The notes: generated by a model not told the origin, from the sequence alone. A stretch of DNA of 64,000 bases from Ascidiaceihabitans donghaensis (GCF_900302465.1 NZ_OMOR01000001.1:3132729-3196728), one strand, 5' to 3'; shown: positions 44,672-55,072, counted from the stretch's first letter. Numbers and translations: made by a program.

Positions 44672-45067
44672 ATGACCCCGCCGGAGGCCTCCACGAGCAA
44701 CGCAGAAGTTGCCGCGGACATGCCTGCGGCGGGTTCGTCACGTTTGGACGTATTGAAAAAACGTGCTGACTTTTTACGGGCAGCGCGTGCCAAACACATC
44801 CCCACGAAGGGATTTGTTCTGCAATATCGCGCACGCGGCGACGATGCACCCATGCGTGTCGGGTTCACCTGTTCCAAGAAAGTTGGGAATGCCGTGGCGC
44901 GCAATCGTGCCAAACGCCGCCTTCGTGAGATCGCCCAAGCCATTCTGCCCCACCACGGCAAACACGGCACTGATTATGTGTTGATAGGACGGTTTGAACG
45001 CACGGCGCAGCGCCCGTTCACTGATTTGCTGGATGATTTGCGTCGCGCCTTGGCCAATACTGAATGA
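44672..45067 (+). CDS. rnpA: Ribonuclease P protein component
   Basis: RnpA assists the RNase P RNA in maturing tRNA 5' ends. The ATG at 44672 is nine bases after AGGA; an in-frame TTG at 44663 is too close to it. Of the 131 residues the core begins LDVLKKRADFLRAARAK and includes the RNR motif in GNAVARNRAKRRLRE. The N-terminal ~25 residues are a variable extension. It overlaps yidD by 4 bp. Confidence 0.96.
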   Translation: MTPPEASTSNAEVAADMPAAGSSRLDVLKKRADFLRAARAKHIPTKGFVLQYRARGDDAPMRVGFTCSKKVGNAVARNRAKRRLREIAQAILPHHGKHGTDYVLIGRFERTAQRPFTDLLDDLRRALANTE

Positions 45068-45312
45068 CGCCTTTCGCCTATATCGTATCCTTGCCTGTCC
45101 GCGCCTATCGCTTGGTGTTTAGCCCGTGGATCGGCTTCAACTGCCGCTACCAGCCCACTTGTTCCGCTTACGCTATGGAAGCTTTGGAAAAACACGGCGC
45201 CTTTAAGGGCAGCTACCTTGCAGCCAGACGTATAGGACGGTGTCATCCGTTTGGCGGAACAGGTTACGATCCCGTCCCGGACCGCGTCCCAGACCACACA
45301 AAACGTCGTTAG
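45064..45312 (+). CDS. yidD: Membrane protein insertion efficiency factor
   Basis: The 82-residue YidD homologue carries RAYRLVFSPWIGFNCRYQPTCS split over its length and AYAMEALEKHGAFKG, with conserved cysteines. It supports YidC-dependent insertion at the membrane. It overlaps rnpA, and its last four bases overlap the convergent lipoprotein gene. Confidence 0.96.
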   Translation: MTPFAYIVSLPVRAYRLVFSPWIGFNCRYQPTCSAYAMEALEKHGAFKGSYLAARRIGRCHPFGGTGYDPVPDRVPDHTKRR

Positions 45313-45839
45313 ATTTGTTTTTCGAAGGTTATTGTTACCTCTCCTATGTCGACGCCGAAGCGTTTCATATATGCTTTGTTTAGCACCCGCGTTTCGCTTA
45401 ACTGCCACATCCAATCATCAAAGTTCACGCGCAGTGTACCGTCCGGAACCGGCAGATCGATTTGGTAAGTCCAATTGAATGTGTCGCCCCGTTCTTCCCC
45501 CGTCGCGCTGCCAATCACGCCGGGCGCCGTGCCAGCCCATGTCTGGGCGCCTGTTTTGCGCAATGTCCAAACGCGCTGTTCCGTCGTTCCATCAGCGTAG
45601 ACGAAATTTTCGTCCAGAACCAACGTATTGCCATCCCAGTTACCGTCGATTTCGACAACGAAACGCCGCCGTACAGTGCCGAACACATCCTGAAATTGAC
45701 CATAAGCAATGACATGACCGTCAAAAAATTCTTCCAGATTGAATTCTGCTCTGGACAGCTTTTCATCTTCCAATGCAGGTTTTCCAGTGCAGGCGCTAAG
45801 CCCCAAAACCATCAAAATAGCTATCCCAAGACGCCGCAT
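45309..45839 (-). CDS. DUF3833-family lipoprotein
   Basis: The ATG at 45839 gives a 176-residue protein with a lipoprotein signal and lipobox LSAC (Cys about residue 17). The body shows FFDGHVIAYGQFQDVFG and a C-terminal DDWMWQLSETRVLNKAYMKRFG, which fits DUF3833. Function unknown; probably an inner- or outer-membrane-anchored periplasmic protein. It is convergent with yidD and divergent from ttcA. Confidence 0.88.
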   Translation of the reverse strand: MRRLGIAILMVLGLSACTGKPALEDEKLSRAEFNLEEFFDGHVIAYGQFQDVFGTVRRRFVVEIDGNWDGNTLVLDENFVYADGTTEQRVWTLRKTGAQTWAGTAPGVIGSATGEERGDTFNWTYQIDLPVPDGTLRVNFDDWMWQLSETRVLNKAYMKRFGVDIGEVTITFEKQI

Positions 45840-45935
45840 GGTGTTTCCCTTTTCTTTGAATGTGGTACGCGGCAGGGGCTCTTTTGGTTCACACGACATC
45901 TGCTATAACTCCGCCACACAACTTTGAGGCCCGCC

Positions 45936-46823
45936 ATGCGAGACGAACTCGACGACATACATGCCCTGTTTCACGGGGCCCCTCGCACCACCGAATTCAA
46001 GAAATTGCGCAAACGTATTGTTCGGATGACCCGCGAGGCGATCGAACAATACGGCATGATCGAAAAAGATGCGCGGTGGCTTGTCTGCTTGTCAGGCGGC
46101 AAAGACAGTTACACGTTGCTTGCTGTTCTTCACGAATTGAAATGGCGCGGTCTTTTGCCCGTCGAAATTCTGGCGTGTAACCTGGATCAGGGACAACCGG
46201 GGTTTCCCGCAACTGTGTTGCCCAAATTCCTCGAAGACATGGGCGTCCCCCACCGCATAGAATATCAAGATACCTATTCGGTGGTTGTGGACAAAATCCC
46301 CGCAGGACGCACATTTTGTGCGTTATGCTCGCGTTTGCGTCGCGGGCATCTTTATCGCGTGGCGCGCGAAGAAGGTTGCTCTGCCGTGGTTCTCGGACAT
46401 CACAGAGACGACATACTAGAAACGTTTTTCATGAATTTGTTTCATGGTGGGCGCTTGGCAACCATGCCACCGAAATTGGTAAATGAAGAAGGCGATTTAT
46501 TCGTCTATCGCCCACTTGCACATGTCGCGGAAACCGATTGCGAAAAGTTTGCCCAAGCTATGAATTATCCCATAATTCCTTGCGATCTATGCGGAAGTCA
46601 GGATGGGCTGCAACGCCAGCAAGTTAAGCAAATTCTGGATGGCTGGGAAGCCAACAGTCCGGGACGGCGTCAGGTTATGTTCCGTGCGTTAACAAATGCA
46701 CGGCCCTCACATCTGCTGGATACGAACCTTTTTGACTTTGCGAATCTGGTGCGCAACGCAGATGCAAATGATGAATCGGTAAAAGTTGACCTAAAAGCAG
46801 GTGAAGTTCCCAAGCTTCGTTAA
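45936..46823 (+). CDS. ttcA: tRNA 2-thiocytidine(32) synthetase
   Basis: TtcA thiolates C32 of certain tRNAs. The ATG at 45936 is seven bases after GAGG; a TTG at 45924 extends the frame without support. The 295 residues show the ATP-binding PP-loop SGGKDS (53-58), the Fe-S CxxC in [11 protein letters not shown], and a second Cys pair in IPCDLCGSQ. It can modify tRNA-Arg species, one of which is encoded in this window. Confidence 0.95.
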   Translation: MRDELDDIHALFHGAPRTTEFKKLRKRIVRMTREAIEQYGMIEKDARWLVCLSGGKDSYTLLAVLHELKWRGLLPVEILACNLDQGQPGFPATVLPKFLEDMGVPHRIEYQDTYSVVVDKIPAGRTFCALCSRLRRGHLYRVAREEGCSAVVLGHHRDDILETFFMNLFHGGRLATMPPKLVNEEGDLFVYRPLAHVAETDCEKFAQAMNYPIIPCDLCGSQDGLQRQQVKQILDGWEANSPGRRQVMFRALTNARPSHLLDTNLFDFANLVRNADANDESVKVDLKAGEVPKLR

Positions 46824-46896
46824 GGGGCTGATTACCAAAGGCACGTACTCCTTTTGTTCAAATGCAGGCAGCACCCATTTGCACAAAGGACCGACC

Positions 46897-48447
46897 ATGC
46901 GCATGAATTTTCAACGCAACTTTTCGCAACTGCGCGAACGGTTGTGCACAGCCATGATTGGTCCACAAGCGTTGGCCTTTCTGCCCGCGCTCAGCCTTGC
47001 CAGCTATTGGATAGGCGGGGAAGCTGCCCTGCTTGGCGCTGCGTTGGTCGTCCCTGCGCTGTTTCTACTGGCTGGTGGTCTATCCCCGGACAGTCGTCGC
47101 ATGCGTCTTGCACGTGATTCTTTCACGGGACTGCTTCAGCGCGACGGCTTCGAAGACCTTGTAGAACACACTTACGAAAAAACAGCGGATGGCACTCAAT
47201 CCTCTGCAGTCTTTCACATCGAACTCGATGAATTCGCACAATTGGTAGAACGGCATGGTGAAGCTGCAGGTGACGCAGTGATCCAGCGAACAGGTGACCG
47301 AATTGTATCGACTTTGCGGGATATGGATAATGTGGCACGCCTTGGTGATTGCCGCTTTGCAATTTGCATGGGTGCGACGCGGTTTATCGACCTAGAAGTC
47401 TGCATCCAACTTGCCGGACGCATACAAAACATCATTGAAGAACCCATTTCGGTTGATGGTGTCTCCGTTTACATGACTGCGGCCATCGGGTTCTGCTTAA
47501 GTGGACGTGCCCCCGGAAAATCCGCTGTTGATTGGTCAACTGCAGCGTCAACAGCGCTACGTTCCGCCCAAAAACGAGGCCCATCTGCCATTCGCGCATA
47601 CACAGAGGAAATGCGTCGGGTCAGCGAAACGCGTGCAGAATTACGCGACGATATCACTTATGGATTGGAGGCCGGCCAAGTCACACCTTGGTTCCAGCCA
47701 CAGATATCTACAGACACAGGCAAAGTGACTGGATTTGAAGCTTTGGCACGTTGGCATCATCCGGAACGGGGCATGATTGCACCCAACGAATTTCTTCCAG
47801 CCATTGAAGCGGCAGGATTGATGGAGCGGCTGGCAGAAGCCATGCTGTACCACACTTTCACAGCGTTGAAGGCATGGGATGCTGCCGGGGTGGTCGTACC
47901 CCAAGTTGGCGTCAATTTCAGCGGCGTCGAACTTAACAATCCCCGTTTGATCGAAAAAGTTAAATGGGAACTCGATCGCTTCAATCTAACACCGGATCGT
48001 CTGTCTATCGAAATTCTGGAAACTGTGATCGCGGGCGCCCCCGATGACGTTATTACACGCAATATAAACGGGTTGGTGGCCATGGGATGTCGGGTGGATC
48101 TAGACGATTTTGGAACGGGCCATGCTTCCATTTCATCCATCCGCAGGTTCGCCGTCAATCGCATCAAAATTGACAGATCCTTCGTTATCAAGGCCGACCG
48201 GGACCCTGAACAACAGCGCATGATAAGCGCAATTCTGACCATGGCCGAAAGACTGAATCTGGAAACTCTCGCTGAAGGCGTCGAGACCGTGGGCGAACAC
48301 GCCCTTCTGGCACAATTGGGGTGTGACCACGTGCAGGGTTTTGGCATCGGAAAGCCTATGCCATTTCACGAAACACTGGACTGGATTGCATCACACGAAG
48401 CAAAATTGCAGGACGCTCCGGAAATCACACCGGGACGAACGAAGTAG
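46897..48447 (+). CDS. Membrane-anchored EAL phosphodiesterase with degenerate GGDEF domain
   Basis: The ATG at 46897 has AAAGGACC before it. The 516 residues hold two hydrophobic segments (about 25-65), a GGDEF-fold domain in which the catalytic motif reads LGDCR, and an EAL domain with all main motifs: FEALARW, VNFSGVEL, EILETV, DDFGTG, IKIDRSFV and AEGVET. It should therefore hydrolyse cyclic di-GMP and not make it; the dead GGDEF may bind GTP as a regulator. It sits between ttcA and yidC on the same strand. Confidence 0.92.
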   Translation: MRMNFQRNFSQLRERLCTAMIGPQALAFLPALSLASYWIGGEAALLGAALVVPALFLLAGGLSPDSRRMRLARDSFTGLLQRDGFEDLVEHTYEKTADGTQSSAVFHIELDEFAQLVERHGEAAGDAVIQRTGDRIVSTLRDMDNVARLGDCRFAICMGATRFIDLEVCIQLAGRIQNIIEEPISVDGVSVYMTAAIGFCLSGRAPGKSAVDWSTAASTALRSAQKRGPSAIRAYTEEMRRVSETRAELRDDITYGLEAGQVTPWFQPQISTDTGKVTGFEALARWHHPERGMIAPNEFLPAIEAAGLMERLAEAMLYHTFTALKAWDAAGVVVPQVGVNFSGVELNNPRLIEKVKWELDRFNLTPDRLSIEILETVIAGAPDDVITRNINGLVAMGCRVDLDDFGTGHASISSIRRFAVNRIKIDRSFVIKADRDPEQQRMISAILTMAERLNLETLAEGVETVGEHALLAQLGCDHVQGFGIGKPMPFHETLDWIASHEAKLQDAPEITPGRTK

Positions 48448-48584
48448 CCAGTCCACTCCGAATGACAAAAACAATCGGAAACTGCACTTGTGTCACGGTG
48501 GCAAAAGGCCGAATCCGCTTGACCTTTTGCCTCGCACTCTGTTGAACCCACCAAGATATAAAAGACATCAGGTGGCGGTCCCCC

Positions 48585-50396
48585 ATGGACGATCAAAACA
48601 AGAACCTCATTCTTGCAACTGCGCTCAGCTTTGCTGTGATCCTCGTATGGTTTGTGCTTTTTCCGCCACCAGAACCGGATACGCCTATTGACGGCACCAG
48701 CGCCGTTCAAACGACCGGGTCAACGGCCGACACAACTGTGGCAACGACCCCCTCAGTAGACGCGCCCGTCGCGGTTCCGACGCAGGCTCCAAAAGCGCTC
48801 GTTGAAGCGCCACGTGCATCGATCGAAACGCCGCGCCTGACGGGGTCTATCAGCCTTCTGGGTGGACGTATTGATGAACTGAAACTGAACGACTACCGCG
48901 AGACCACGGAACCAGACGCCGACATTGTTACCCTTCTGGCCCCAGTTGGCAGCGAAGATCCCTACTACGCATTGTTTGGATGGGCGGCGAGCACAGGCGT
49001 TACACCGGACGCGGTCCCGGGACCTGATACGGAATGGACGCTCAGCGATGGCGACGTGTTGCGTCCCGATGCACCCATTACACTAAGCTGGGACAATGGC
49101 GCGGGCCTTGTGTTCAACCGGACATATGAAGTCGACGCCGATTTTATGTTCACCGTTACGCAAAGCGTGCAAAACAACGGCTCTGCCGATGCGTCTATGG
49201 CGCCCTACGGCATCCTTGCCCGCCACGGCGAGCCTGACAATCTGAAAGGGTTCTTCGTTTTGCACGAAGGCCTGGTCACGATGACGGACGAACTGACCGA
49301 AACAGACTGGGACAACATTCCGGATTTCGACGTGCATCCCAAAGAAGGGGTGCCTGCCGAACGCAATGAAGACATTCAAAACGGCTGGATTGGTATTACC
49401 GACCACTACTGGATGACAACCCTGATCCCACCGGCAGACACAAACGCGCGTCTGACGGCCAAGTATTATCCGCGGACGGATATCTATCAGACCGAAACCG
49501 TGATGCCGAAAGTGACCATCGCCCCGGGTGCCAGTGCCACAAACACATTGCGCGTGTTTGCCGGTGCCAAGGAATGGGAAACCATCCGCGAATACCAATC
49601 AGAAGGCGTGACCAGCTTTATCGATAGCATCGATTGGGGTTGGTTCTTTTTCCTGACCAAACCTATCTTCTGGCTGTTGCACGAACTGAACAAACTGATC
49701 GGCAACATGGGCTGGTCCATCATCGGGCTGACTTTGATCATCAAGGCCGTTCTATTCCCGCTGGCTTACAAATCTTACGTCTCGATGGCGAAAATGAAAG
49801 AACTTCAGCCACAGATGGAAAAGCTGAAGGAAGCGGCAGGCGACGACCGTCAAAAAATGCAACAAGGCATGATGGAGCTGTACAAGAAAGAAAAGGTTAA
49901 CCCCGCTGCGGGATGTCTGCCTATTCTACTTCAAATTCCCATCTTCTTTTCATTGTACAAAGTGATCTTTGTCACAATCGAATTACGCCACGCCCCTTGG
50001 CTTGGGCCGTTTCAGGATCTATCAGCACCAGATCCGACATCCTTGCTAAACCTGTTCGGTCTTTTGCCCAACGGCGCACCAGAGCCCGGTTCGATCATGG
50101 CTTTGGTCTTCATCGGTATCTTGCCCCTGCTTTTGGGTATCTCCATGTGGTTGCAGCAAAAACTGAACCCGGCCCCCACAGACCCCACGCAGCAAATGAT
50201 CTTCGCCTGGATGCCTTGGGTCTTCATGTTTATGTTGGGTGGTTTCGCCAGTGGTCTCGTTGTCTACTGGATTGCAAACAACACCATCACGTTTACGCAG
50301 CAGTACCTGATCATGCGCAGCCAGGGCTACAAACCTGATGTCTTTGGAAACATCATGAAAAGTTTCCGCCGCAAAACTGAAACGGACAGCAAGTAA
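48585..50396 (+). CDS. yidC: Membrane protein insertase YidC
   Basis: The 603-residue protein has the N-terminal helix (DQNKNLILATALSFAVILVW region), a low-complexity Thr/Pro/Ala linker (about 30-75), the large periplasmic P1 domain, and the five-helix core (GWSIIGLTLIIKAVLFPLAY, MKELQPQMEKLKE, NPAAGCLPILLQIPIFFSLY). It inserts inner-membrane proteins with or without SecYEG. It overlaps the MOSC gene by one base. Confidence 0.97.
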   Translation: MDDQNKNLILATALSFAVILVWFVLFPPPEPDTPIDGTSAVQTTGSTADTTVATTPSVDAPVAVPTQAPKALVEAPRASIETPRLTGSISLLGGRIDELKLNDYRETTEPDADIVTLLAPVGSEDPYYALFGWAASTGVTPDAVPGPDTEWTLSDGDVLRPDAPITLSWDNGAGLVFNRTYEVDADFMFTVTQSVQNNGSADASMAPYGILARHGEPDNLKGFFVLHEGLVTMTDELTETDWDNIPDFDVHPKEGVPAERNEDIQNGWIGITDHYWMTTLIPPADTNARLTAKYYPRTDIYQTETVMPKVTIAPGASATNTLRVFAGAKEWETIREYQSEGVTSFIDSIDWGWFFFLTKPIFWLLHELNKLIGNMGWSIIGLTLIIKAVLFPLAYKSYVSMAKMKELQPQMEKLKEAAGDDRQKMQQGMMELYKKEKVNPAAGCLPILLQIPIFFSLYKVIFVTIELRHAPWLGPFQDLSAPDPTSLLNLFGLLPNGAPEPGSIMALVFIGILPLLLGISMWLQQKLNPAPTDPTQQMIFAWMPWVFMFMLGGFASGLVVYWIANNTITFTQQYLIMRSQGYKPDVFGNIMKSFRRKTETDSK

Positions 50397-51136
50397 TGTC
50401 ACATGTGGCCAGTCTTTGGCGTCATCCCATAAAAGGATACGGTCGCGAAGCGATAGACAAAGTGGTCTTTGCAGCCGGGCAATCCATGCCTTGGGACCGG
50501 GTTTGGGCTGTCGCACATGAAGCTTCCAAAGCGGAACCGGGCGAATGGGCCAAATGCGGTAACTTTGGTCGTGCTGCAAAAGCACCGGCATTGATGGCTG
50601 TCACAGCCGCTTTGGATGAGACGTCCGAGACGATCACCTTGTCTCACCCAGACCTGCCTGATCTGACTTTCAAACCGGATGATACGCCAAACGCGTTAAT
50701 CGACTGGACGGCTTCGCTGGTTTCCAAAGACCGCGCTTTGCCAAGCCACATTATGCGGCTGGACGGCCGCGGATATACCGACAGCCCTTTTGCGTCTGTC
50801 TCATTGTGCAATATGGCGTCTCATAAAGCTGTAGAGACCCATTTGGGCACCGAACTGTCTATTCACAGATGGCGCGGAAACGTGTGGATTGATGGTATTG
50901 CGCCATGGGAAGAAATGTCATGGACCGGCAAGATCATCCGGATTGGTGGATGTGTGTTCAAAGCCCGCGAACTTGCGACGCGTTGCATGTCGACGGCTTC
51001 GAACCCTGACACTGGGGTGCGGGATGCCGATACATTGGGTGCGCTCGATCACTTTGGGCATCAAGAATTCAGTATGCTTGCTGAAGTCATAGAAACAGGT
51101 CCTGTCGCTGTTGGCGACACTGTCGAGGTGCTTTGA
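50396..51136 (+). CDS. MOSC-domain protein
   Basis: The start overlaps the yidC stop (TAATG). The 246-residue protein begins HVASLWRHPIKGYGREA, the MOSC N-terminal barrel, and has a C-terminal MOSC core with IHRWRGNVWIDGIAPWEE and TRCMSTASNPDTG, including the conserved Cys. MOSC proteins handle sulfur or molybdenum-cofactor ligands. Its exact role is unknown; the yidC-MOSC-engB-argB order is conserved in Rhodobacterales to my knowledge. Confidence 0.92.
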   Translation: MSHVASLWRHPIKGYGREAIDKVVFAAGQSMPWDRVWAVAHEASKAEPGEWAKCGNFGRAAKAPALMAVTAALDETSETITLSHPDLPDLTFKPDDTPNALIDWTASLVSKDRALPSHIMRLDGRGYTDSPFASVSLCNMASHKAVETHLGTELSIHRWRGNVWIDGIAPWEEMSWTGKIIRIGGCVFKARELATRCMSTASNPDTGVRDADTLGALDHFGHQEFSMLAEVIETGPVAVGDTVEVL

Positions 51137-51786
51137 TGCAAATGCCATTTCCCATCGCCGAAGAACCTGACGCGCAAACGCAAGAACGCGGGCGTCTTTT
51201 GTTTGCTGGTGAAACAGAGTTTGTGAAAGGCGTCGTTGCCATGTCAGGCCTGCCGGAAGCGGACCGCATGGAAGTCTGTTTTGCGGGGCGATCCAACGTC
51301 GGGAAATCCACATTAATCAACGCATTGACGGGTCGCAAAGGGCTGGCGCGGGCGTCGAACACCCCGGGCCGTACGCAAGAAATCAACTATTTCACTGCGG
51401 GGGACGACCTTTATCTTGTCGACCTTCCGGGCTACGGCTACGCAAACGCCCCTTTGTCTGTTGTCGAAAAGTGGCAACGCCTTTTAAAGCAATATTTGTC
51501 AGGCCGCCAAACTTTGCGCCGTGCCTTTGTGCTGATTGACGGGCGCCACGGCGTCAAACAGGTCGATGAAGAAATCATGTCCCTGTTGGACAGCGCGGCC
51601 GTCACCTTTCAATGTGTGCTGACGAAAGCGGACAAGGTGAAAGAAAAAGACCGGCAAAAGGTTCTTGATGTAACCCGTGCCGCACTTGCAAAACACCCCG
51701 CCGCCTATCCAGAGATCCTGTTGACCTCGTCGGAAAAAGGGGACGGTATCCCCACATTGCGCAGCATCATTGCCACGTTGGAATAA
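51136..51786 (+). CDS. engB: Ribosome biogenesis GTP-binding protein EngB/YsxC
   Basis: The ATG at 51136 overlaps the preceding stop; a TTG one codon earlier is ignored. The 216 residues show G1 [11 protein letters not shown]3 DLPGYGYA, G4 TKAD (VLTKADKV) and G5 LTSSEKG. It acts in large-subunit assembly. Confidence 0.96.
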   Translation: MQMPFPIAEEPDAQTQERGRLLFAGETEFVKGVVAMSGLPEADRMEVCFAGRSNVGKSTLINALTGRKGLARASNTPGRTQEINYFTAGDDLYLVDLPGYGYANAPLSVVEKWQRLLKQYLSGRQTLRRAFVLIDGRHGVKQVDEEIMSLLDSAAVTFQCVLTKADKVKEKDRQKVLDVTRAALAKHPAAYPEILLTSSEKGDGIPTLRSIIATLE

Positions 51787-51887
51787 CGCCCCCAACGGCT
51801 TTATGCGCGGCACTGCCAAGGGTTAGGCCACACAATGGCTTGCACCCCCGCATTGCATTTCCCATAACCGTACCCAAAGGGTCAGGG

Positions 51888-52748
51888 ATGAGAACACAAG
51901 ATATGAACCGCGATTGGATCGCCACCGCAGAAACCCTAAGCAGCGCCCTACCCTATATGCAGCGCTATGCGGGGGCCACTGTTGTTATCAAGCTGGGCGG
52001 TCATGCCATGGGCAGCGATGCAGGGATGGCCAGCTTTGCCCGCGATGTTGTTTTGATGCGTCAAGTCGGGATGAACCCTGTCATTGTCCACGGCGGTGGC
52101 CCCATGATCAACGCGATGCTGGAACGGTTGAACATCACGTCAGACTTTATCAACGGCAAACGCGTCACAGATGCCGCCACTATGGAAGTGGTTGAAATGG
52201 TGCTGTCCGGCCTTGTCAACAAGCGTATCGTGCAGGCCATCGGTGCTGAAGGCGGGCGTGCTGTTGGATTGTCTGGTAAAGATGCCCATTTGATCACATG
52301 CACCCAAACGAACCCGGATTTGGGTTTCGTCGGCACCCCCACAACCGTAGACCCCGGCATTTTGCGCAACCTGTTTGATGGCAACACCATCCCTGTCATT
52401 GCCCCGTTGGGCGCAGGAGAAAACGGTGAAAGCTTCAACATCAACGGCGACACAGCGGCAGGCGCTATTGCGGGCGCGTTGAAAGCGGATCGTTTGTTGC
52501 TGCTGACCGACGTGCCCGGTGTCAAAGACAAATCCGGCGATGTGCTGACTGAAATCTCAGCCGCGCAGATCCATGAAATGACGGCTAATGGCACCATTGC
52601 GGGTGGTATGATTCCGAAAACCGAAACCGCCTTGAAAGCGATCGAAGAAGGTGTTCGGGCCGTTGTCATTCTGGACGGACAAGTGCCCAACGCCTGCCTG
52701 CTTGAGCTGTTTACCGACCACGGCGCAGGAAGCTTGATCCGAACGTAA
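51888..52748 (+). CDS. argB: Acetylglutamate kinase
   Basis: ArgB phosphorylates N-acetylglutamate in arginine synthesis. The ATG at 51888 follows AGGG; the longer frame back to 51840 uses a TTG and is intergenic in look. The 286 residues have [11 protein letters not shown], the substrate loop [34 protein letters not shown] in part, and [20 protein letters not shown]. No ring-forming N-terminal helix extension is obvious beyond the first 25 residues. Confidence 0.97.
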   Translation: MRTQDMNRDWIATAETLSSALPYMQRYAGATVVIKLGGHAMGSDAGMASFARDVVLMRQVGMNPVIVHGGGPMINAMLERLNITSDFINGKRVTDAATMEVVEMVLSGLVNKRIVQAIGAEGGRAVGLSGKDAHLITCTQTNPDLGFVGTPTTVDPGILRNLFDGNTIPVIAPLGAGENGESFNINGDTAAGAIAGALKADRLLLLTDVPGVKDKSGDVLTEISAAQIHEMTANGTIAGGMIPKTETALKAIEEGVRAVVILDGQVPNACLLELFTDHGAGSLIRT

Positions 52749-52805
52749 CACAGCTGTGTCCAGCCAACGCTTGGCACGGGTGCCATCGGCATCTACACCT
52801 GTGGC

Positions 52806-53600
52806 ATGCAACACGAAGTCTTCATACGTTTCGGCATCTTTTTAGGCTTGTTCGCGATCCTAGCCGCGATCGAAGTCGCAGCACCACGACGCAAGCGCCG
52901 CCAAACCCGCACAGCGCGGTGGTCCACCAATTGGTGCATGACATTGGTGAACACGGCGACCTTACGTGCTATGGCCGTGTTTTTGCCCCTTCTCGCTGTA
53001 GGTGCGGCCGCTGATGCCCAATTCAATGGTTGGGGCTTATTCAATCTGGTGGGTCTGCCGGTCTGGATCGAAGTTGTCCTGGCCATGCTGATCCTGGATT
53101 TTGCAATCTGGCTGCAACACCTTATCACACACCGCGTCCCGCTTTTGTGGCGTCTGCACCGCGTGCACCATGCTGATGTGGACATTGATGTCACCACTGC
53201 CATCCGCTTCCATCCGATTGAAATCGCCCTATCTATGGTTTTGAAAATCGGGCTTGTTTACCTGCTTGGCCCCGCCGCTATTGCGGTCATTTTGTTCGAG
53301 ATCCTGTTAAACGGCACTGCCATGTTCAATCATGCCAACATCAAACTGCCTTTGGCCGTAGACGCCTTGGTCCGCTGTGTTCTTGTGACGCCCGACATGC
53401 ACCGCGTACACCACTCAGTGCACCGTCACGAACACGACAGCAACTACGGGTTTGCATTGTCCATTTGGGATCGCGTGTTTGGCACATACATCGCCCAACC
53501 CGCCCAAGGTCATGACAAAATGGCCATCGGGTTGCAGTGGCAGGACACGCGTCCCAGCAAATTGGGGTGGTCGTTAAGGCTGCCGTTTTTCAGACAATGA
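52806..53600 (+). CDS. Sterol desaturase / fatty-acid hydroxylase family protein
   Basis: The 264-residue membrane protein has four or so hydrophobic segments and the three His boxes of the family: QHLITH, HRVHH and MHRVHHSVHRHEHDSNYG. These bind a di-iron centre that hydroxylates or desaturates lipid-like substrates. It overlaps the ferredoxin gene by 4 bp, so a ferredoxin as electron donor is attractive but unproven. Confidence 0.9.
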   Translation: MQHEVFIRFGIFLGLFAILAAIEVAAPRRKRRQTRTARWSTNWCMTLVNTATLRAMAVFLPLLAVGAAADAQFNGWGLFNLVGLPVWIEVVLAMLILDFAIWLQHLITHRVPLLWRLHRVHHADVDIDVTTAIRFHPIEIALSMVLKIGLVYLLGPAAIAVILFEILLNGTAMFNHANIKLPLAVDALVRCVLVTPDMHRVHHSVHRHEHDSNYGFALSIWDRVFGTYIAQPAQGHDKMAIGLQWQDTRPSKLGWSLRLPFFRQ

Positions 53601-54226
53601 ACTTGGGCAGCCTTAACACAGTCTACGCGGCGTACGGTATGTTCGTGATGGGGCATCTGTCAGACGGTGAAGATACATTGGTTCTGGTTGGTGCCGATAC
53701 CGGTTTCTGGGACGTCTTTACACAAAGCGCCGAATTCAAAGATGGTATGAAGAACCCAATTGATCGCTATTCAAAAAGAGTGATCGGGGGCATGGCCGAC
53801 GGGGCCGTGACCCACTTCCCGTCTGACGGCCCCCCCTACGATCCTTTCATCACTTGGGCGTTGAAAAGCGGTCGGTTTTGGCAAAGCCCGACGGGAATGA
53901 TGGTGCATGATACCGCTGGGTTGATGATTTCGATCCGTGGCGCGATCCGCTTGCCCCGAACCTTTGCTGCATCACAAGCACTTGAAGCCTCGCCATGTGA
54001 CAGCTGTGAAACACGGCCCTGCGTCACCGCATGCCCTGTTGGTGCGTTGAATGCAGTTAGCTTTTACGATGTGCCTAAATGTAAGGCGTATCTTGATACG
54101 CCAGCAGGTGGCGATTGCATGTCAAAGGGATGTTTGGCGCGTCGCCTGTGCCCAATAAGCATACAGTTTGATCGACCGGACGCACAATCTGCGTTTCATA
54201 TGCGTGCATTCAATCCAAGCACATAA
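53597..54226 (+). CDS. 4Fe-4S ferredoxin-like protein
   Basis: The ATG at 53597 overlaps the desaturase stop (ATGA); 20 upstream residues of the longer frame are dropped. The 209 residues have a poorly characterised N-terminal domain and a C-terminal cluster region. That region has CDSCETRPCVTACPVGAL, followed by further Cys in GGDCMSKGCLARRLCPIS, enough for one regular and possibly a second cluster. It ends QSAFHMRAF, conserved among Rhodobacterales relatives as I recall. It may donate electrons to the neighbouring di-iron enzyme. Confidence 0.85.
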   Translation: MNLGSLNTVYAAYGMFVMGHLSDGEDTLVLVGADTGFWDVFTQSAEFKDGMKNPIDRYSKRVIGGMADGAVTHFPSDGPPYDPFITWALKSGRFWQSPTGMMVHDTAGLMISIRGAIRLPRTFAASQALEASPCDSCETRPCVTACPVGALNAVSFYDVPKCKAYLDTPAGGDCMSKGCLARRLCPISIQFDRPDAQSAFHMRAFNPST

Positions 54227-54246
54227 ACAAAACTGACCAAATACGT

Positions 54247-54268
54247 AAGGCGGGCCTTGGCCCGCCTT
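54247..54268. terminator. Bidirectional terminator between ferredoxin gene and bztD
   Basis: AAGGCGGGCC-TT-GGCCCGCCTT forms a 10-bp perfect stem between convergent genes. The A/T at the stem base gives a short U-run in both directions. Confidence 0.75.
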
Positions 54269-54290
54269 TGCGCAAATCTATCGATTGTTT

Positions 54291-55061
54291 TTAGTGGCCC
54301 AGAATTTGGCTCAGGAACAATTGGGTGCGTGGGCTTTGTGGATTGTTGAAGAACTCTTCCGGTTCATTCTGTTCCACAATCTGACCCGCATCCATAAAGA
54401 TCACGCGGTTGGCCACCTGACGGGCAAAGCCCATCTCGTGGGTCACACACAACATGGTCATGCCTTCCTCAGCCAGCTCGATCATGGTGTCGAGCACCTC
54501 TTTGATCATCTCAGGGTCCAAGGCTGACGTCGGTTCATCAAACAACATGATGCGCGGCTTCATGCACAAGGATCGCGCAATCGCCACACGCTGTTGTTGA
54601 CCACCGGACAACTGACCGGGGAATTTGTTGGCCTGATCGGGGATTTTCACCTTCTCAAGGTAGTGCATTGCCACTTCTTCGGCTTCCTTCTTGGGTGTTT
54701 TACGTACCCAGATCGGCGCCAAAGTCAGGTTGTCCAAAATCGACAAATGCGGAAACAGGTTGAAGTGCTGGAAACACATGCCAACCTCTGACCGGATCTT
54801 GTCGATGTTCTTAAGGTCAGATGACAGCAATGTGCCATCCACCTCGATGGACCCCTGCTGATGTTCTTCCAAAGCGTTGATGCAGCGGATCAACGTGGAT
54901 TTACCAGAACCAGACGGCCCACAAATCACGATGCGTTCACCGCGGTTCACCGTCAGGTCGATATCCTTCAGAACGTGGAACGTGCCGTACCATTTGTTCA
55001 TGTTCTGAATGGTGATTGCGATCTCGTCAGAGACGGCCAGTTTTGTTGCTTGGTCAGCCAT
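54291..55061 (-). CDS. bztD: Glutamate/glutamine/aspartate/asparagine ABC transporter ATP-binding protein
   Basis: The 256-residue ATPase has Walker [11 protein letters not shown]-loop [12 protein letters not shown], signature [15 protein letters not shown], Walker [14 protein letters not shown] and the family's [17 protein letters not shown] tail. It energises BztB/BztC. It is the last gene of bztABCD, 11 bp after bztC. Confidence 0.94.
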   Translation of the reverse strand: MADQATKLAVSDEIAITIQNMNKWYGTFHVLKDIDLTVNRGERIVICGPSGSGKSTLIRCINALEEHQQGSIEVDGTLLSSDLKNIDKIRSEVGMCFQHFNLFPHLSILDNLTLAPIWVRKTPKKEAEEVAMHYLEKVKIPDQANKFPGQLSGGQQQRVAIARSLCMKPRIMLFDEPTSALDPEMIKEVLDTMIELAEEGMTMLCVTHEMGFARQVANRVIFMDAGQIVEQNEPEEFFNNPQSPRTQLFLSQILGH

Positions 55062-55072
55062 GTCGCGACCTC

